64,000 nt of DNA from Candidatus Soleaferrea massiliensis AP7 (GCF_000820765.1 NZ_CCYH01000005.1:1-64000); one strand, 5' to 3'; counted from the first letter of the stretch, positions 23,144 through 33,183 are shown. Translations and numbers: made by a program. Notes: generated by a model not told the origin, from the letters alone.

Positions 23144-26100
23144 TTACAGATGCTCTGCATTCAGGATGGCGAGCTTGAGCGCGAGCAGGTCAAAGATGTT
23201 GATCTTACCGTCGCGATTGACGTCGGCCGCTTCGGCCGGGAAATCAGCGCCCGCATGGCCCAGAATCGCCCGCTTGATCGAAATGAGGTCGGTCACGCTG
23301 AGAAGACCGTCCCCGCTGACGTCGCCCAGAATCAGAATCCGCGCTTCGTCAAGGGTCAGACCGTCCTTCACAAGCCGGATGACGCAGCCGGTGCCGACGA
23401 CATCCGAGCCGCTCAGCGGCTGTCCGCCGCGGGAAACAATGATCTCTGTGCCGTCCGCCGGTTCAAACATCTCTCTGAGCGCGTCGGCGCTGGTCGAGGG
23501 AAGAACGCCGCGCAGGACGCCCGCATCGATGGAAAGGGATTCGTCTGTCGGCACCAGCTTGGCGGCCGGTTTGCCCCACACATCGATTTCCCACAGGGAA
23601 TAGCCGTAGGGAGAGCCCTTTTCCAGGCACTGCACGCGGATGTACCGGCCGGTGCCTGCAATCTCAAACCGCTGCAGCCCGGCGCCGGACGCTTTGCCCT
23701 CGTAAATGGTTTTGAAATGCTCGTTGTCATCCGAAACCTGGATGTCGTAGCGTTTGGCGTAGGCCGCCTCCCAGTTCAGGCTCATGGCGGAGAAGTCCAT
23801 CCGCTCGCCCATATCCAGCGTGATCCAGGACTGCGGTTCGCTGGTGTCGGAGCCCCAGCGGGTATTTTCATTCCGGTCGTTTGCGCCGCTGACCGGGTTG
23901 CCGTCCTGCACGCTGCTCGCGGTGATGGGCTTGCCGTAAGCGACGCCCTCGCCGGCCGGCAGGGTGGAGTATCCGAAGACCTGGAATTCCCACAGGGAGC
24001 AGCCGTAGATGGTGCCCTTCTCCAGACAGTGCATCCGCACATACCGGCCCTTGGCCGAAACCGGGATGATCTGTTCACCGGCGCCGGAAGTGCCGCCTGT
24101 ATAGATGGGAGTAAAATTCTCATTGTCGTCGGAGATCAGAAGCTGGTACTGCTTGGCATAGGCCGCCTCCCAGTTCAGCCGGATCTGGCTGATTCTGGCC
24201 GATTCTCCGAGATCGATCGTGACCCAGGGCTGCAGGTCCACGCCATCGGTTTCCGAGGACCAGCGGGTGGCTTCGCTGCCGTCGTTGACGTGTGCGGGCG
24301 GATGATTGTTGACCGTCTGGTCCTGCCAGGAGCTGACATAGACCGGCTGGTTCTGCGAGAGCAGCTGGACGGCGGATTCGCCCCAGACATCGAACTCCCA
24401 GAGAGAGCAGCACTGACCGCCCGGCTCCAGACAGCGCATCCGGATGTACCGGCCGAGGCCACTCACCTCAAACCGCTGTTCGCCCGCATCCTGAGCGGTG
24501 CCCTGATAAATCGAGGTGAAGGATTTTGCATCGTCGGAGACCTGAATCTCATACCGCCCTGCAGGCGCCGCCCAGTTCAGCTTTACAGCGGAGAAGCGGA
24601 AGGTGTCGCCCATGTCGAGCATGATCCAGGGACGCGTGCCGCCGGCGGGATCGGAGGCCCAGCGAGTTGTGTCGTCCCGGTCGTTGGCCGAAGCGGCGGG
24701 ACAGCCATCCTGCTCGCTGCTGGCGGAGACCGCCTTGCCGAACGCGATGCCGTAATCTGCCGGAACGCCCCAGACATCGAACTCATTGAGTCCGGGCGCG
24801 GAACCGCCCGGTTCCAGAACGCGCACCCGGACATACCGGCCGGAGGATTCGATGTCGATGAGCTGATCGCCCGCGGCGGACGCCGTTCCGTTTTGCAGCA
24901 GACGGAAGTTGATGCCGTCGTCAGATGCCTCCAGCGCGTAGCGTTTGGCATAGTGGTCGGTCCAGTTGAGCTTCACCTTGGACAGGTCCATCGGTTCGCC
25001 CAGATCGATGGTGATCCAGGGCGCGGCGTCGCTGCTGTTCGCTTCCCAATAGGTGGAATTCGATCCGTCCACGACATTCTGTGGATAATGCTTCTGGTAC
25101 CAGCTCTCCTGTTTCATCGAGCTGGCGGTGACCTTTTTGCCGAGCGCGATGCCGTGCTCGCTGTGGTTGACGGCGAGCTTGCGCTGGCTGAAAATTTCCT
25201 CGCCGTTCTGGTCGGTATACCGTGCCACCAGCCGCAGCTGTTCGCTGTCGGTCTGTTCCGGGATCATGACGGTGCATTCCTGAGAGACGGTTTCCATCCT
25301 GTCCACATCGAACAGCAGGTTCTGTCTGGACAGCTCTTTTTCCCCGACATAGAGGACGACATCGACGCTGACGTTTTCGAAAGCGGTGTTGACGCCGTTC
25401 ATCAGCGTGACCGGGAAGGTCTTCTGCTGTCCGTGCCAGCATTCCTCGTCGAAGTTGTCGATCGCGATGCCCAGCGGCGCAAAGCCGCTGCGCAGCATAT
25501 CGGTCAGATAAGGGCTGATCTGCGGATGGGTGATGTCCGGCTGCAGGACGTCGCTGGTGGCGCCGCCCTCCACCGAATAGCTCAGGCCGGTGAACTGCAG
25601 ATTGCCCTGGACAAAGCCGCCCAGCCGCCAGAATTCCGCAAGCTGCGCCTGGGATTCAGCATAGTAGCCCAGCCGCTCCTCTGCGGTCGCACCCGGCATG
25701 TGCTTGCTGTACCACGGATCGCCGAGAAGGGTCGGCGTGCCGTCGCGGTTCAGCCAGTTCCAGCCGGTTTCATTGATGATCATGGCGATGTTCTGGTTGC
25801 CGGCCGGAAGCGTCCACGGCTTGCGGTCGATGACGTTCAGATACCCAAGGTTGAATTCGTTGTTGGAATAGAGATACGGATGGCATTCCGCCGAATCGGT
25901 CTCCTGGTCATAGGCGACCCAGCCGTTGTTCCAGGACCGGTCCTGGATGTCGTAGGACCGCAGTTCACGGATAATCGGCGTCGTGACGCCGCCGTTATAG
26001 GATTCGTTCTGGATATCCCACTGGATCACAGAGGCGTGCATGCCGCGTTCCACCATCCAGTTCTTTACCTCGGGAAGCAGGTCGTCCGTGGTGCATTCGC

Positions 26101-28129
26101 AGCCGTCGCAGTGCTGCCAGTACGGATATTCATCGAAGATCAAGAAGCCGTATTCGTCTGCAATCTCATACCATCTCTCCGGCAGGAAGCAGACGTGGGT
26201 CCTGAAGGATTCCCAGTTCACATTCCGGAATTGGTCGTAAAGCTCCCGCACCCAGGATTCCGTCCAGGGGAGGTCGCTGCGCAGCGGGTCGTCAAAGAAT
26301 CGGTAAAGGCAGACGTTGGTGCCGCGGATGAAGTGCGGCTCGCCGTTGAGCATCGGCTGATGCGTTTGGGCATCAAAATGGAAGGTGCGCATGCCGAACC
26401 GGTCCTGACAGGTGTCTCCCGACGTCTTCACAACGATGCGGTAAAGGAACGGGCTGTCGGGAGACCAGTATTTCGACCTGTCAAAGCCGTCGAGCCTGAT
26501 GGCCGAGAAGTCTGCCGTCTGTTCTCCGTTTGCGCCGACGGTGACGCCGTCGATGGTCTGTTCGCCCACCAGCTTGGGGGCGTCCGGTTCCCGTCCGCCC
26601 TTCACCACGCCAAGCTCATAGATCTGCACGGTGACCGGTGTGGTGACTGCGCCGGCGGAGCTGTTCTTCAAAAACGCGCGGATATGGACCGTGCCGTTTT
26701 CCAGGTCCGGGGAATTCTGCAGCGACGAGATGACCGGGTCGCTGTTGAAGATCAGGCTGACGTCGTCGTAGACGCCCGGATAGTATTTATGGCGCTCGCC
26801 GTCGTAGCCGGTGTGCCCGATTGAAGCCGGATCGCTGTGCTGCTGGCTCTTGTTCTGCACGCGGATGACGATCTCATTTTCGGCGTGCGGGATCAGATAG
26901 GGCGTGATATCGGTTTCCGATGCGGTGTAGTTGAAGGTGTAATAGTCCACCTGCCGGCCATTGACATAGATGTACCGGCCATAAGCGGCCTTGCCGATCT
27001 TCAGCGTGACGTTTTCAGGGATCTCTTCAAAACGGACGCTGCGGCGGTACCAGAGGGAGGCCCCCTCATAGCTGCCGAGATCGTTCTGGGCAAGGTCCCA
27101 CAGTCCCGGCACCGGGATGCGGTTGTCATAGAATTCCGGCATCCGGGTGAGCTTGTCATCCGTTTTCACGCATTCCCAGGTGCCGTTCATCGAGACGCTG
27201 CGCCTGTCCCCGGCTGCCGGAACCGATCCGGCGTCCACAGGCTCAACCGCGTCGAACTGCAGATGGGAAAGCGCTGCGGTGTCGATCCAGACCGGTTCAT
27301 CCCCGGTCAGAGTCAGGGTGACCGTGTCGCCCTCCCGCAGGGTACCGACGTCCTTGCGGTAGTCCTCATACATGCCGCCGGCTGTCTCATAGAGATGAAC
27401 CGGCGAGGGCTCGCCGCCGTTTACCGAAATCGTGCCGGCGGCGTCCGCCTGCGCGCGGTAACGGAGATGCACGATGTTTCTGGGCTCCTCCAGCGCGGGA
27501 ATGGTAAAGGTGATGCTCGCGCCGTCCTTTGGAAGCGTCACGGCCCGTCCGGTATAGGCCATCAGGTCTTCACAGGCCTGTGCGCCGTCCAGCTGAGCAT
27601 CCACAGCGGGCAGATGGCCTGCGGGACAGGTGTCGTACAATGGGTCGTTGGTGAATTCGATGTAGTCGATGTTGGTGGCGGTGCCGGGATTGACGAGCTT
27701 GACCGTGGCGCCCTCCGGGATATACACATCCGCCGACGCAAAGGTGTTGAACGGCGGCCCCCAGGAACCGGTCGGGGTAAACGGGATAGACGAGAGCTTT
27801 ACATCGTCGACATAGACGTCCACCACGCCGGTCTTATTGGTATTGGCATAACAGATGGTGATGCGGTTGGACTGCGCGATATTGCGGTATTCCGCGCCCT
27901 TGCCGTCCTGGAATACCTCCAGGCTCTTTCCGCCGGAGGCGCCGCTTTTGCTGGCGATCTCGGCATATTGTCCGGCGGCGTTGGGCAGCAGGATGCCATC
28001 CTCCGCTTCTACAAATCGTTTGGGCGTTTCAGCGGGGTCCGCGGCGGAAACACCGCCGGCAAAGCCGGACTGCAGCAGAAGCCCCAGTGTCAGAAAGATG
28101 GCGCATGTTTTTTTGAATCTTTTTTTCAT
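23144..28129 (-). CDS. Secreted multimodular glycoside hydrolase family 2 enzyme with CBMs and dockerin
   Basis: A 1661-residue extracellular enzyme. The order is: signal peptide (about 1-29), a CBM6/35-like sugar-binding module (38-165), a second beta module (170-300), then GH2 sandwich, immunoglobulin and TIM-barrel domains (about 310-980). The acid/base Glu is in WDIQNESYNGG (near 709) and the nucleophile candidate is Glu in MIINETGWNW (near 784). Four F5/8-type (CBM32) modules follow (starting near 991, 1127, 1258 and 1397), each with GKxxxASS- or W..D-type motifs. The C-terminus is a type I dockerin with two calcium loops (GDVSGDGLLSVTDL and ADVNRDGKINIFDL). The dockerin implies docking on a scaffoldin, not encoded here. 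Substrate is a plant or host glycan, possibly beta-galactoside or beta-mannoside. The start at 28129 has GGAGG upstream. Confidence 0.9.
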   Translation of the reverse strand: MKKRFKKTCAIFLTLGLLLQSGFAGGVSAADPAETPKRFVEAEDGILLPNAAGQYAEIASKSGASGGKSLEVFQDGKGAEYRNIAQSNRITICYANTNKTGVVDVYVDDVKLSSIPFTPTGSWGPPFNTFASADVYIPEGATVKLVNPGTATNIDYIEFTNDPLYDTCPAGHLPAVDAQLDGAQACEDLMAYTGRAVTLPKDGASITFTIPALEEPRNIVHLRYRAQADAAGTISVNGGEPSPVHLYETAGGMYEDYRKDVGTLREGDTVTLTLTGDEPVWIDTAALSHLQFDAVEPVDAGSVPAAGDRRSVSMNGTWECVKTDDKLTRMPEFYDNRIPVPGLWDLAQNDLGSYEGASLWYRRSVRFEEIPENVTLKIGKAAYGRYIYVNGRQVDYYTFNYTASETDITPYLIPHAENEIVIRVQNKSQQHSDPASIGHTGYDGERHKYYPGVYDDVSLIFNSDPVISSLQNSPDLENGTVHIRAFLKNSSAGAVTTPVTVQIYELGVVKGGREPDAPKLVGEQTIDGVTVGANGEQTADFSAIRLDGFDRSKYWSPDSPFLYRIVVKTSGDTCQDRFGMRTFHFDAQTHQPMLNGEPHFIRGTNVCLYRFFDDPLRSDLPWTESWVRELYDQFRNVNWESFRTHVCFLPERWYEIADEYGFLIFDEYPYWQHCDGCECTTDDLLPEVKNWMVERGMHASVIQWDIQNESYNGGVTTPIIRELRSYDIQDRSWNNGWVAYDQETDSAECHPYLYSNNEFNLGYLNVIDRKPWTLPAGNQNIAMIINETGWNWLNRDGTPTLLGDPWYSKHMPGATAEERLGYYAESQAQLAEFWRLGGFVQGNLQFTGLSYSVEGGATSDVLQPDITHPQISPYLTDMLRSGFAPLGIAIDNFDEECWHGQQKTFPVTLMNGVNTAFENVSVDVVLYVGEKELSRQNLLFDVDRMETVSQECTVMIPEQTDSEQLRLVARYTDQNGEEIFSQRKLAVNHSEHGIALGKKVTASSMKQESWYQKHYPQNVVDGSNSTYWEANSSDAAPWITIDLGEPMDLSKVKLNWTDHYAKRYALEASDDGINFRLLQNGTASAAGDQLIDIESSGRYVRVRVLEPGGSAPGLNEFDVWGVPADYGIAFGKAVSASSEQDGCPAASANDRDDTTRWASDPAGGTRPWIMLDMGDTFRFSAVKLNWAAPAGRYEIQVSDDAKSFTSIYQGTAQDAGEQRFEVSGLGRYIRMRCLEPGGQCCSLWEFDVWGESAVQLLSQNQPVYVSSWQDQTVNNHPPAHVNDGSEATRWSSETDGVDLQPWVTIDLGESARISQIRLNWEAAYAKQYQLLISDDNENFTPIYTGGTSGAGEQIIPVSAKGRYVRMHCLEKGTIYGCSLWEFQVFGYSTLPAGEGVAYGKPITASSVQDGNPVSGANDRNENTRWGSDTSEPQSWITLDMGERMDFSAMSLNWEAAYAKRYDIQVSDDNEHFKTIYEGKASGAGLQRFEIAGTGRYIRVQCLEKGSPYGYSLWEIDVWGKPAAKLVPTDESLSIDAGVLRGVLPSTSADALREMFEPADGTEIIVSRGGQPLSGSDVVGTGCVIRLVKDGLTLDEARILILGDVSGDGLLSVTDLISIKRAILGHAGADFPAEAADVNRDGKINIFDLLALKLAILNAEHL

Positions 28130-28243
28130 CAATGTTCCTCCATTCTCTTTTTATAACGATTGTTTGCTGTACAAGGAACCGGTGAAGCCTCCTTTCTATG
28201 AATATCATCGGATTGTTTCTTGGAATATTAATCTATTATGTAT

Positions 28244-28271
28244 ATTATAAATAATTTATTAAAAAATACAA
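28244..28271 (-). promoter_or_regulatory. Possible promoter of the GH2 gene
   Basis: On the minus strand, TTGTAT (28266-28271), 16 bp, TATAAT (28244-28249). It lies in a very AT-rich stretch about 110 bp before the start, so chance matches are possible. Confidence 0.45.
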
Positions 28272-28739
28272 TAGAAAATCATTTTTGTTCGAAGTTTTTT
28301 ATGCAATCAGACAAATAACGGGCTCCGGATTTGGTGATATTGAGAATAGGAAACTTCAGAACAGGAGCTGGCGGGCACGGGAAAAAGTTTTGGGGTCATG
28401 ACAGTGGGACGCAGGCAGTTTTTCCGGCTCTGTTACCAGCCTGCGAAAGCTTGTTTTTTCCATGGAGCTATCGGACGTTGGTGCGTACGGTGCGGATCAC
28501 ACTTGAACCGCGGCGATCCGTTGAACGAGGTGGAACACAAAAGCCTGAAAAGATCAGATGCCGGTTTGGTTCTGAAAGCACTGGACAAGAGAGACGTTAC
28601 ACGTTGGTGATGCTGAAGCCGCATCGGATGGCTTCTTTTCAGCCGCAGTGTGATTTTTATTGTCATTCTTTTTGCACAATGCTTGAAGTGATAGCTGACA
28701 GGGTGTCTCCGCCGGAATGGCTGATGGGGTTTCCATCAC
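28272..28739. other. Intergenic region, nothing recognised
   Basis: Nearly 470 bp without a supported gene or recognised RNA. Confidence 0.4.
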
Positions 28740-28783
28740 AAAAAAAGAGCCATACAGGCCGGTATTCCCGGTCTGTATGGCTC
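28740..28783 (-). terminator. Intrinsic terminator of glycyl-tRNA synthetase gene
   Basis: On the minus strand, GAGCCATACAG / CTGTATGGCTC stem followed by seven T residues, about 25 bp past the stop. Confidence 0.85.
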
Positions 28784-28806
28784 CTGATATATGGTTTTGT
28801 CAAGTG

Positions 28807-30186
28807 TTAAAATTCGATCTTCTCCTCGATGAATTTGACCAGCTCTGCAATCGGCAGACGGGTCTGCTCCATCGTATCGCGGTCGCGGACTGTCACACAG
28901 CCGTCCTCCTTGGACTCGAAGTCGTAGGTGATGCAGAACGGCGTGCCGATCTCATCCTGACGGCGGTAGCGCTTGCCGATCGAACCGGCGTCGTCGTAGT
29001 CGACCATGAAGTGCTTCGCGAGCGTCTGGTAGACCTCGCCGGCCTCCTCCGAAAGCTTTTTGGAGAGCGGCAGGACGCAGGCCTTGAACGGCGCGAGGGC
29101 CGGATGCAGGCGCATGACGACGCGGGTGTCCTTCTCATCGAGCACCTCCTCGTCGTAGGCGTCGCACAGGAAGGCCAGCGCAACGCGGTCGGCGCCGAGC
29201 GACGGCTCGATGACATACGGGATATATTTTTCGTTTGTGACGGTGTCGAAGTATTCCAGGCTCTTGCCGGACTGGTTGATGTGCTGCGTCAGGTCGAAGT
29301 CGGTGCGGTCCGCAACGCCCCACAGCTCGCCCCAGCCGAACGGGAACAGAAACTCGATGTCGGTCGTTGCGTTGGAGTAGTGCGAAAGCTCCTCCTGCTC
29401 ATGGTCGCGCAGGCGGATGTTTTCTTCCCGGATGCCCAAGTTCAGCAGCCAGTTTTTGCAGGCGTCCTTCCAATAGGTGAACCAGGTGAGATCCTCGCCC
29501 GGCTTGCAGAAGAATTCCAGCTCCATCTGCTCGAATTCACGGGTGCGGAAGGTAAAGTTGCCCGGCGTGATTTCGTTGCGGAAGCTCTTGCCGATCTGGC
29601 AGACGCCGAACGGCAGCTTTTTGCGGGTCGTACGCGCGACGTTCGCGAAGTTGACAAAGATGCCCTGCGCGGTTTCCGGACGCAGGAAGATTTCATTCTT
29701 CGCGTCCTCGGTGACGCCCTGGAAAGTTTTAAACATCAGGTTGAACTTGCGGATGTCGGTGAAGTTCGTGCTGCCGCATTCCGGGCATTTGATGCCGTTT
29801 TCCTTGATGAAGTCCATCATCTGCTCGTTGGACCATCCGTTCGGCGCGGCGTCGGACTGATCCTCAATCAGTTTGTCGGCGCGGTGGCGGGTCTTGCAGT
29901 CCTTGCAGTCCATCAGCGGGTCGGAAAAGCCGCCGACATGGCCGGACGCCACCCAGACCTGCGGGTTCATCAGAATCGCGCAGTCGAGGCCGACGTTGTA
30001 CGGGGATTCCTGCACAAACTTCTTCCACCATGCCTTCTTGACATTGTTTTTAAATTCCACGCCCAGCGGGCCGTAATCCCAGGTATTCGCAAGACCTCCG
30101 TAGATTTCGGAACCGGAATAGACGAAGCCCCTTCCTTTGCATAAAGAGACGATCTTCTCCATGGTCTTCTCTGAATTCGAAATCAT
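28807..30186 (-). CDS. glyQS: Glycyl-tRNA synthetase (single-chain, archaeal/eukaryal type)
   Basis: A 459-residue class II aminoacyl-tRNA synthetase that charges tRNA-Gly. Motifs are evident: [29 protein letters not shown] near the N-terminus, motif 2 [25 protein letters not shown], and motif 3 region [16 protein letters not shown]. An anticodon-binding domain forms the C-terminal third. An insertion has four zinc-type cysteines (CKDCKTR and CPECGS). It is the alpha2 dimeric form, not the GlyQ/GlyS tetramer. The start at 30186 has GGAGG upstream and a near-consensus promoter lies about 90 bp further up. Monocistronic and housekeeping. Confidence 0.96.
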   Translation of the reverse strand: MISNSEKTMEKIVSLCKGRGFVYSGSEIYGGLANTWDYGPLGVEFKNNVKKAWWKKFVQESPYNVGLDCAILMNPQVWVASGHVGGFSDPLMDCKDCKTRHRADKLIEDQSDAAPNGWSNEQMMDFIKENGIKCPECGSTNFTDIRKFNLMFKTFQGVTEDAKNEIFLRPETAQGIFVNFANVARTTRKKLPFGVCQIGKSFRNEITPGNFTFRTREFEQMELEFFCKPGEDLTWFTYWKDACKNWLLNLGIREENIRLRDHEQEELSHYSNATTDIEFLFPFGWGELWGVADRTDFDLTQHINQSGKSLEYFDTVTNEKYIPYVIEPSLGADRVALAFLCDAYDEEVLDEKDTRVVMRLHPALAPFKACVLPLSKKLSEEAGEVYQTLAKHFMVDYDDAGSIGKRYRRQDEIGTPFCITYDFESKEDGCVTVRDRDTMEQTRLPIAELVKFIEEKIEF

Positions 30187-30273
30187 CGCTGTATTACCTC
30201 CGTTATCATCTTCAAAGTTTCCCATCAAACGGGAAAAAGCGGCGGCATCTTTATAAGAGCCTACATAACTACT

Positions 30274-30302
30274 AGTTTAAAACGAAACGGGGAAGAAGTC
30301 AA
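30274..30302 (-). promoter_or_regulatory. Promoter of glyQS
   Basis: On the minus strand, TTGACT (30297-30302), 17 bp, TAAACT (30274-30279). No T-box leader is seen in the short 5' region. Confidence 0.7.
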
Positions 30303-30472
30303 GGAAAAAATACCTGCCGTCGGCGCCGGACGGCGAAACAGCTGGCTGCCGCCGTGTTTCCCGGGGAATGATTCCCGTTTCATGGAGCACACCGCGGTTC
30401 GGCGCTTGGTGGTGTTCTGCGTGACAGATGGCGTCCCATGTGAAAAACGGACAAAAATCTTTTGAAAAGGTA

Positions 30473-30503
30473 TTGTTTGTGACGTAAGGTCATAAGGTAT
30501 AAT
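30473..30503 (+). promoter_or_regulatory. MerR-type promoter with 19-bp spacer and internal operator
   Basis: TTGTTT (30473-30478) and TATAAT (30498-30503) are 19 bp apart. The spacer holds the palindrome TGAC-GTAAG-GTCA. Such overlong spacers are activated by MerR-family proteins that twist the DNA, so this fits the MerR gene just downstream. Confidence 0.7.
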
Positions 30504-30522
30504 AGAGACAGAGGTGATTGAA

Positions 30523-31323
30523 ATGTCGAACAACAGAGCGATCCCCCAGGGATATATGACCGTGGGGGAGGTCGCGAAGAAGATGGGCATAACCGTCCGC
30601 ACCCTGCAGTACTACGACCGGGAGGGCCTGCTTTCGCCGTCGGCGGAGAGCGAGGGCGGCCGCAGGCTCTATACAGATAAGGATATGATCAAGCTGCATC
30701 AGATCCTGTCCATGAAGAGCCTCGGTTTTTCACTGGACACGATTAAAAACCGTTTGATACCCATGGATTCCCCCGTCGATGTCGCCAATGCGCTGACAGA
30801 ACAGGCGGCCGCCATCCGCGCAAAGATGGATGCCCTTTCGGAATCCCTGCAGGCGATCGAAGCGCTGAAAGCGGAGGTGCTGCAGATGCAAACGGTGGAT
30901 TTCAAGAAGTACGCCGACATCATCGTCAACCTGCAGATGAAAAATGAGTTCTACTGGCTGATCAAGCATTTCGACGATCAAACGCTGGACCATATGCGCA
31001 GCCGGTTCGATCAGGAAAGCGGCAATGCGATGATCGGTTTGTTCAATCATCTGCAGAACGAGGCGGTAAAGCTCCAGCGGGAGGGCGTGCCGCCCGAGAG
31101 TGAAAAGGGGCAGGCGCTTGCGAAGGCCTACTGGGATATGATTATGGAGTTTACCTCCGGGGATATGAGCCTGCTGCCAAAGCTGATGGAGATTGGAAGC
31201 TTCGCTGGGGTGGACAATGAGTGGAAGCAGAAACAATTGCTTGCCATCACATATATCGAACCGGCCCTGGATGTCTATCTTTCCAGGCTGGGAATCAATC
31301 CGTTTGAGGAGGGAACAACATGA
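30523..31323 (+). CDS. MerR-family transcriptional regulator
   Basis: A 266-residue regulator. Its winged-helix domain is MTVGEVAKKMGITVRTLQYYDREGLLSPSAESEGGRRLYTDKDM, followed by the coiled dimer helix (residues about 80-125). A long helical C-terminal domain resembles TipA-like drug-recognition domains. The ATG at 30523 follows GAGGTG. Its own promoter has the 19-bp spacer typical of MerR activation. The stop codon overlaps the start of the ABC ATPase gene (ATGA), so it controls an ABC export operon of which it is the first gene. The ligand is likely a toxic compound exported by the transporter. Confidence 0.88.
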   Translation: MSNNRAIPQGYMTVGEVAKKMGITVRTLQYYDREGLLSPSAESEGGRRLYTDKDMIKLHQILSMKSLGFSLDTIKNRLIPMDSPVDVANALTEQAAAIRAKMDALSESLQAIEALKAEVLQMQTVDFKKYADIIVNLQMKNEFYWLIKHFDDQTLDHMRSRFDQESGNAMIGLFNHLQNEAVKLQREGVPPESEKGQALAKAYWDMIMEFTSGDMSLLPKLMEIGSFAGVDNEWKQKQLLAITYIEPALDVYLSRLGINPFEEGTT

Positions 31324-32135
31324 ACGAAGCCATCAAAGTTGACGGGCTGAAAAAATGTTACGGCGGCCATACGGTGCTGAAGGGCCTGCGTTTCCATGTG
31401 GGAAAAGGGGAGATCTTTGCGCTGCTCGGCGTAAACGGCGCGGGCAAAACCACCGCTCTCGAATGCATCGAGGGCCTGCGCAGGTACGATGGCGGCAGCG
31501 TCGCGGTGCAGGGCAGAATGGGCATCCAGCTGCAGTCGGCGACGCTCCCGGAACACATCCGTCCGATGGAAGCCGTGCGGTTATTCGCGAAATGGAACCA
31601 TGCAGAGATTGACCATACCATGCTTGCCGCCCTTGGAATCGACGAGCTGGGGAAAAAGCAGTATGCCCAGCTGTCCACAGGGCAGAAGCGGCGCCTGCAT
31701 TTGGCGCTGGCTTTGATCAGTGATCCGGACATCGTGTTCCTTGACGAGCCGACCGCCGGGCTGGATGTTGAAGGCAGGGTGTCGCTCCACGACCAGATAC
31801 GCAGACTGAAAGCGCAGGGGAAGACCATTGTGCTGGCCAGCCACGACATGGCGGAGGTCGAAGCCCTGTGCGACCGCATAGCGATTCTGAACGGCGGCAA
31901 GATTGTGTTTTTGGGCACGGTTGAAGAACTCACCGCGAAGGTTGGCAGCCATTACACGATTCATATCAAGACCGAGACGGGCGATGCGTGTTATGAATCC
32001 GACGACATCGCGGAAACCATGCTGACCCTGCTGGGGGATTTCAAACAAAAAGGCATCGCCGTATTGGACATCAAGGTAGACAGAGGGACACTGGAACAGC
32101 ATTTTATCGATATAGCGAGGGGGAATGAAGCATGA
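31320..32135 (+). CDS. ABC transporter ATP-binding protein
   Basis: A 271-residue ABC ATPase of the drug or antibiotic-export type. Walker A is GVNGAGKTT (residues 37-45), signature LSTGQKRRLHLAL, Walker B IVFLDEPTAGLD and the switch His in LASHDMAEVEALCDRI. The first base pairs overlap the merR stop, and the last four overlap the permease start. It powers the membrane partner encoded next; the regulatory setting points to efflux. Confidence 0.95.
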   Translation: MNEAIKVDGLKKCYGGHTVLKGLRFHVGKGEIFALLGVNGAGKTTALECIEGLRRYDGGSVAVQGRMGIQLQSATLPEHIRPMEAVRLFAKWNHAEIDHTMLAALGIDELGKKQYAQLSTGQKRRLHLALALISDPDIVFLDEPTAGLDVEGRVSLHDQIRRLKAQGKTIVLASHDMAEVEALCDRIAILNGGKIVFLGTVEELTAKVGSHYTIHIKTETGDACYESDDIAETMLTLLGDFKQKGIAVLDIKVDRGTLEQHFIDIARGNEA

Positions 32136-32851
32136 GCGCGTTTTTATATGGCGTGGCGCTGCAATGGAAGCTGGATATTCGAAGCAGGGCGCTGCTCATC
32201 ACCTGTTATGTTGTCCCGCTGCTGTTCTTTGCCGTGATGGGCGGGATTTTCACATCCATCAATCCGCAGGCTAAGGACACGCTGATACAGTCCATGACCG
32301 TAATGGGGGTGTCGATGGGGGCGCTAATCGGCCTGCCGCCCACCCTTTCGGAGATATACGGAAGCGATATGAAAAAGGTATACAGGGCCAACGGAGTGCC
32401 GCTGTATCTTGGACTGGTTTCTGTATTTTTGTCCGCGTTCATCCATCTGCTACTGATGTCCGCCATCATTTACGTCATTGCCCCGGTTGCTTTCGACGCG
32501 GCGCTCCCGGTAAGCCTGCCTGCCTATTTTGGCTCGCTCGCCCTGTTTACCGCGGTGTCCCTGAGCATCGGATGCGTGCTGGGGCTGATGGTGAAAAGAC
32601 CGGCGAAGCTTACCATGATCTCACAGATCATATTCCTGCCGTCCATCATGTTGTCGGGGATCATGTTTTCCGCCGATCTGCTTCCCCGGTTCCTTCAGGT
32701 TATAGGAAAGTTATTCCCCGCGGCATGGGGATACGATTTGATGGCAAAGGGCGGCTTTTCCCTTGGCAGCTTGTGGCCTTTGGCAGCGATTCTGGCGGTT
32801 GCGGTATTCCTGTGCGGGCTCATGTTACATAAATTGAAATCGGAAGCATAA
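32132..32851 (+). CDS. ABC-2-type transporter permease
   Basis: A 239-residue membrane protein with about six spans (LLITCYVVPLLFFAVMGGIF, GVSMGALIGLPPTL, FLSAFIHLLLMSAIIYVI, ALFTAVSLSIGCVLGL, IIFLPSIMLSGIMFS, LAAILAVAVFLCGLML). This is the ABC-2 topology with the conserved P..lSG.mfp-like stretch. It would dimerise with two copies of the preceding ATPase. Start overlaps the ATPase stop by ATGA. A hairpin at 32916-32949 ends the operon. Confidence 0.9.
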   Translation: MSAFLYGVALQWKLDIRSRALLITCYVVPLLFFAVMGGIFTSINPQAKDTLIQSMTVMGVSMGALIGLPPTLSEIYGSDMKKVYRANGVPLYLGLVSVFLSAFIHLLLMSAIIYVIAPVAFDAALPVSLPAYFGSLALFTAVSLSIGCVLGLMVKRPAKLTMISQIIFLPSIMLSGIMFSADLLPRFLQVIGKLFPAAWGYDLMAKGGFSLGSLWPLAAILAVAVFLCGLMLHKLKSEA

Positions 32852-32915
32852 GCCGGTTGAAGCAAAGTCTCCGATCCGAATGTTGTCCGCACCGCGGAGC
32901 ATATCCTACGTTGAA

Positions 32916-32949
32916 AAGGACCGGCATGGTTTTCACCATGCCGGTCCTT
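32916..32949 (+). terminator. Probable terminator of the MerR-ABC operon
   Basis: AAGGACCGGCATGG / CCATGCCGGTCCTT, a 14-bp perfect stem. The T-run after it is poor (CGTTC), so it may act partly as an RNA stabiliser. Confidence 0.65.
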
Positions 32950-32999
32950 CGTTCGCAATGATCTGATTTTTAATTGGATGGTATTCTGGTCATGGTTCT

Positions 33000-33183
33000 G
33001 CTGTGGCACAGCGGTTTTACTTGGTTTGCCAAGATGCCTTGGCAAGGTGGCCGTTACTTCGCTGTGGCACAGCGGTTTGCTTATGTTTACCAAGTGACAC
33101 TTGGCTGTGTGGTCGTTGCTCCGCTGAAGCGCAGTAGCTCTACTGTATTTACCAAGTAACACCTTGGCAAAGTGGCAGTTACT
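33000..33183. repeat. Three degenerate tandem repeats of about 61-62 bp
   Basis: Copies start near 33000, 33061 and 33122. Each has GCTGTGGCACAGCGG- or GCTGAAGCGCAG-like starts, then TTTACCAAG, then CTTGGC(AA)GGTGGC(C)GTTACTT. Each copy can fold on CCAAG/CTTGG. It looks like a non-coding intergenic repeat family, not a gene. Confidence 0.7.

Noticed and set aside
23102..26824. 1240-codon open frame on the plus strand opposite the GH2 enzyme
   Set aside because: The minus strand has recognised domains in order. The plus frame shows only compositional repeats from the antisense of the sugar-binding modules and no motif.
28717..30144. 475-codon open frame opposite glycyl-tRNA synthetase
   Set aside because: The synthetase motifs on the minus strand are unmistakable.
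33000..33183. CRISPR-like array
   Set aside because: There are only three degenerate adjacent copies with no unique spacers between them and no cas genes nearby.
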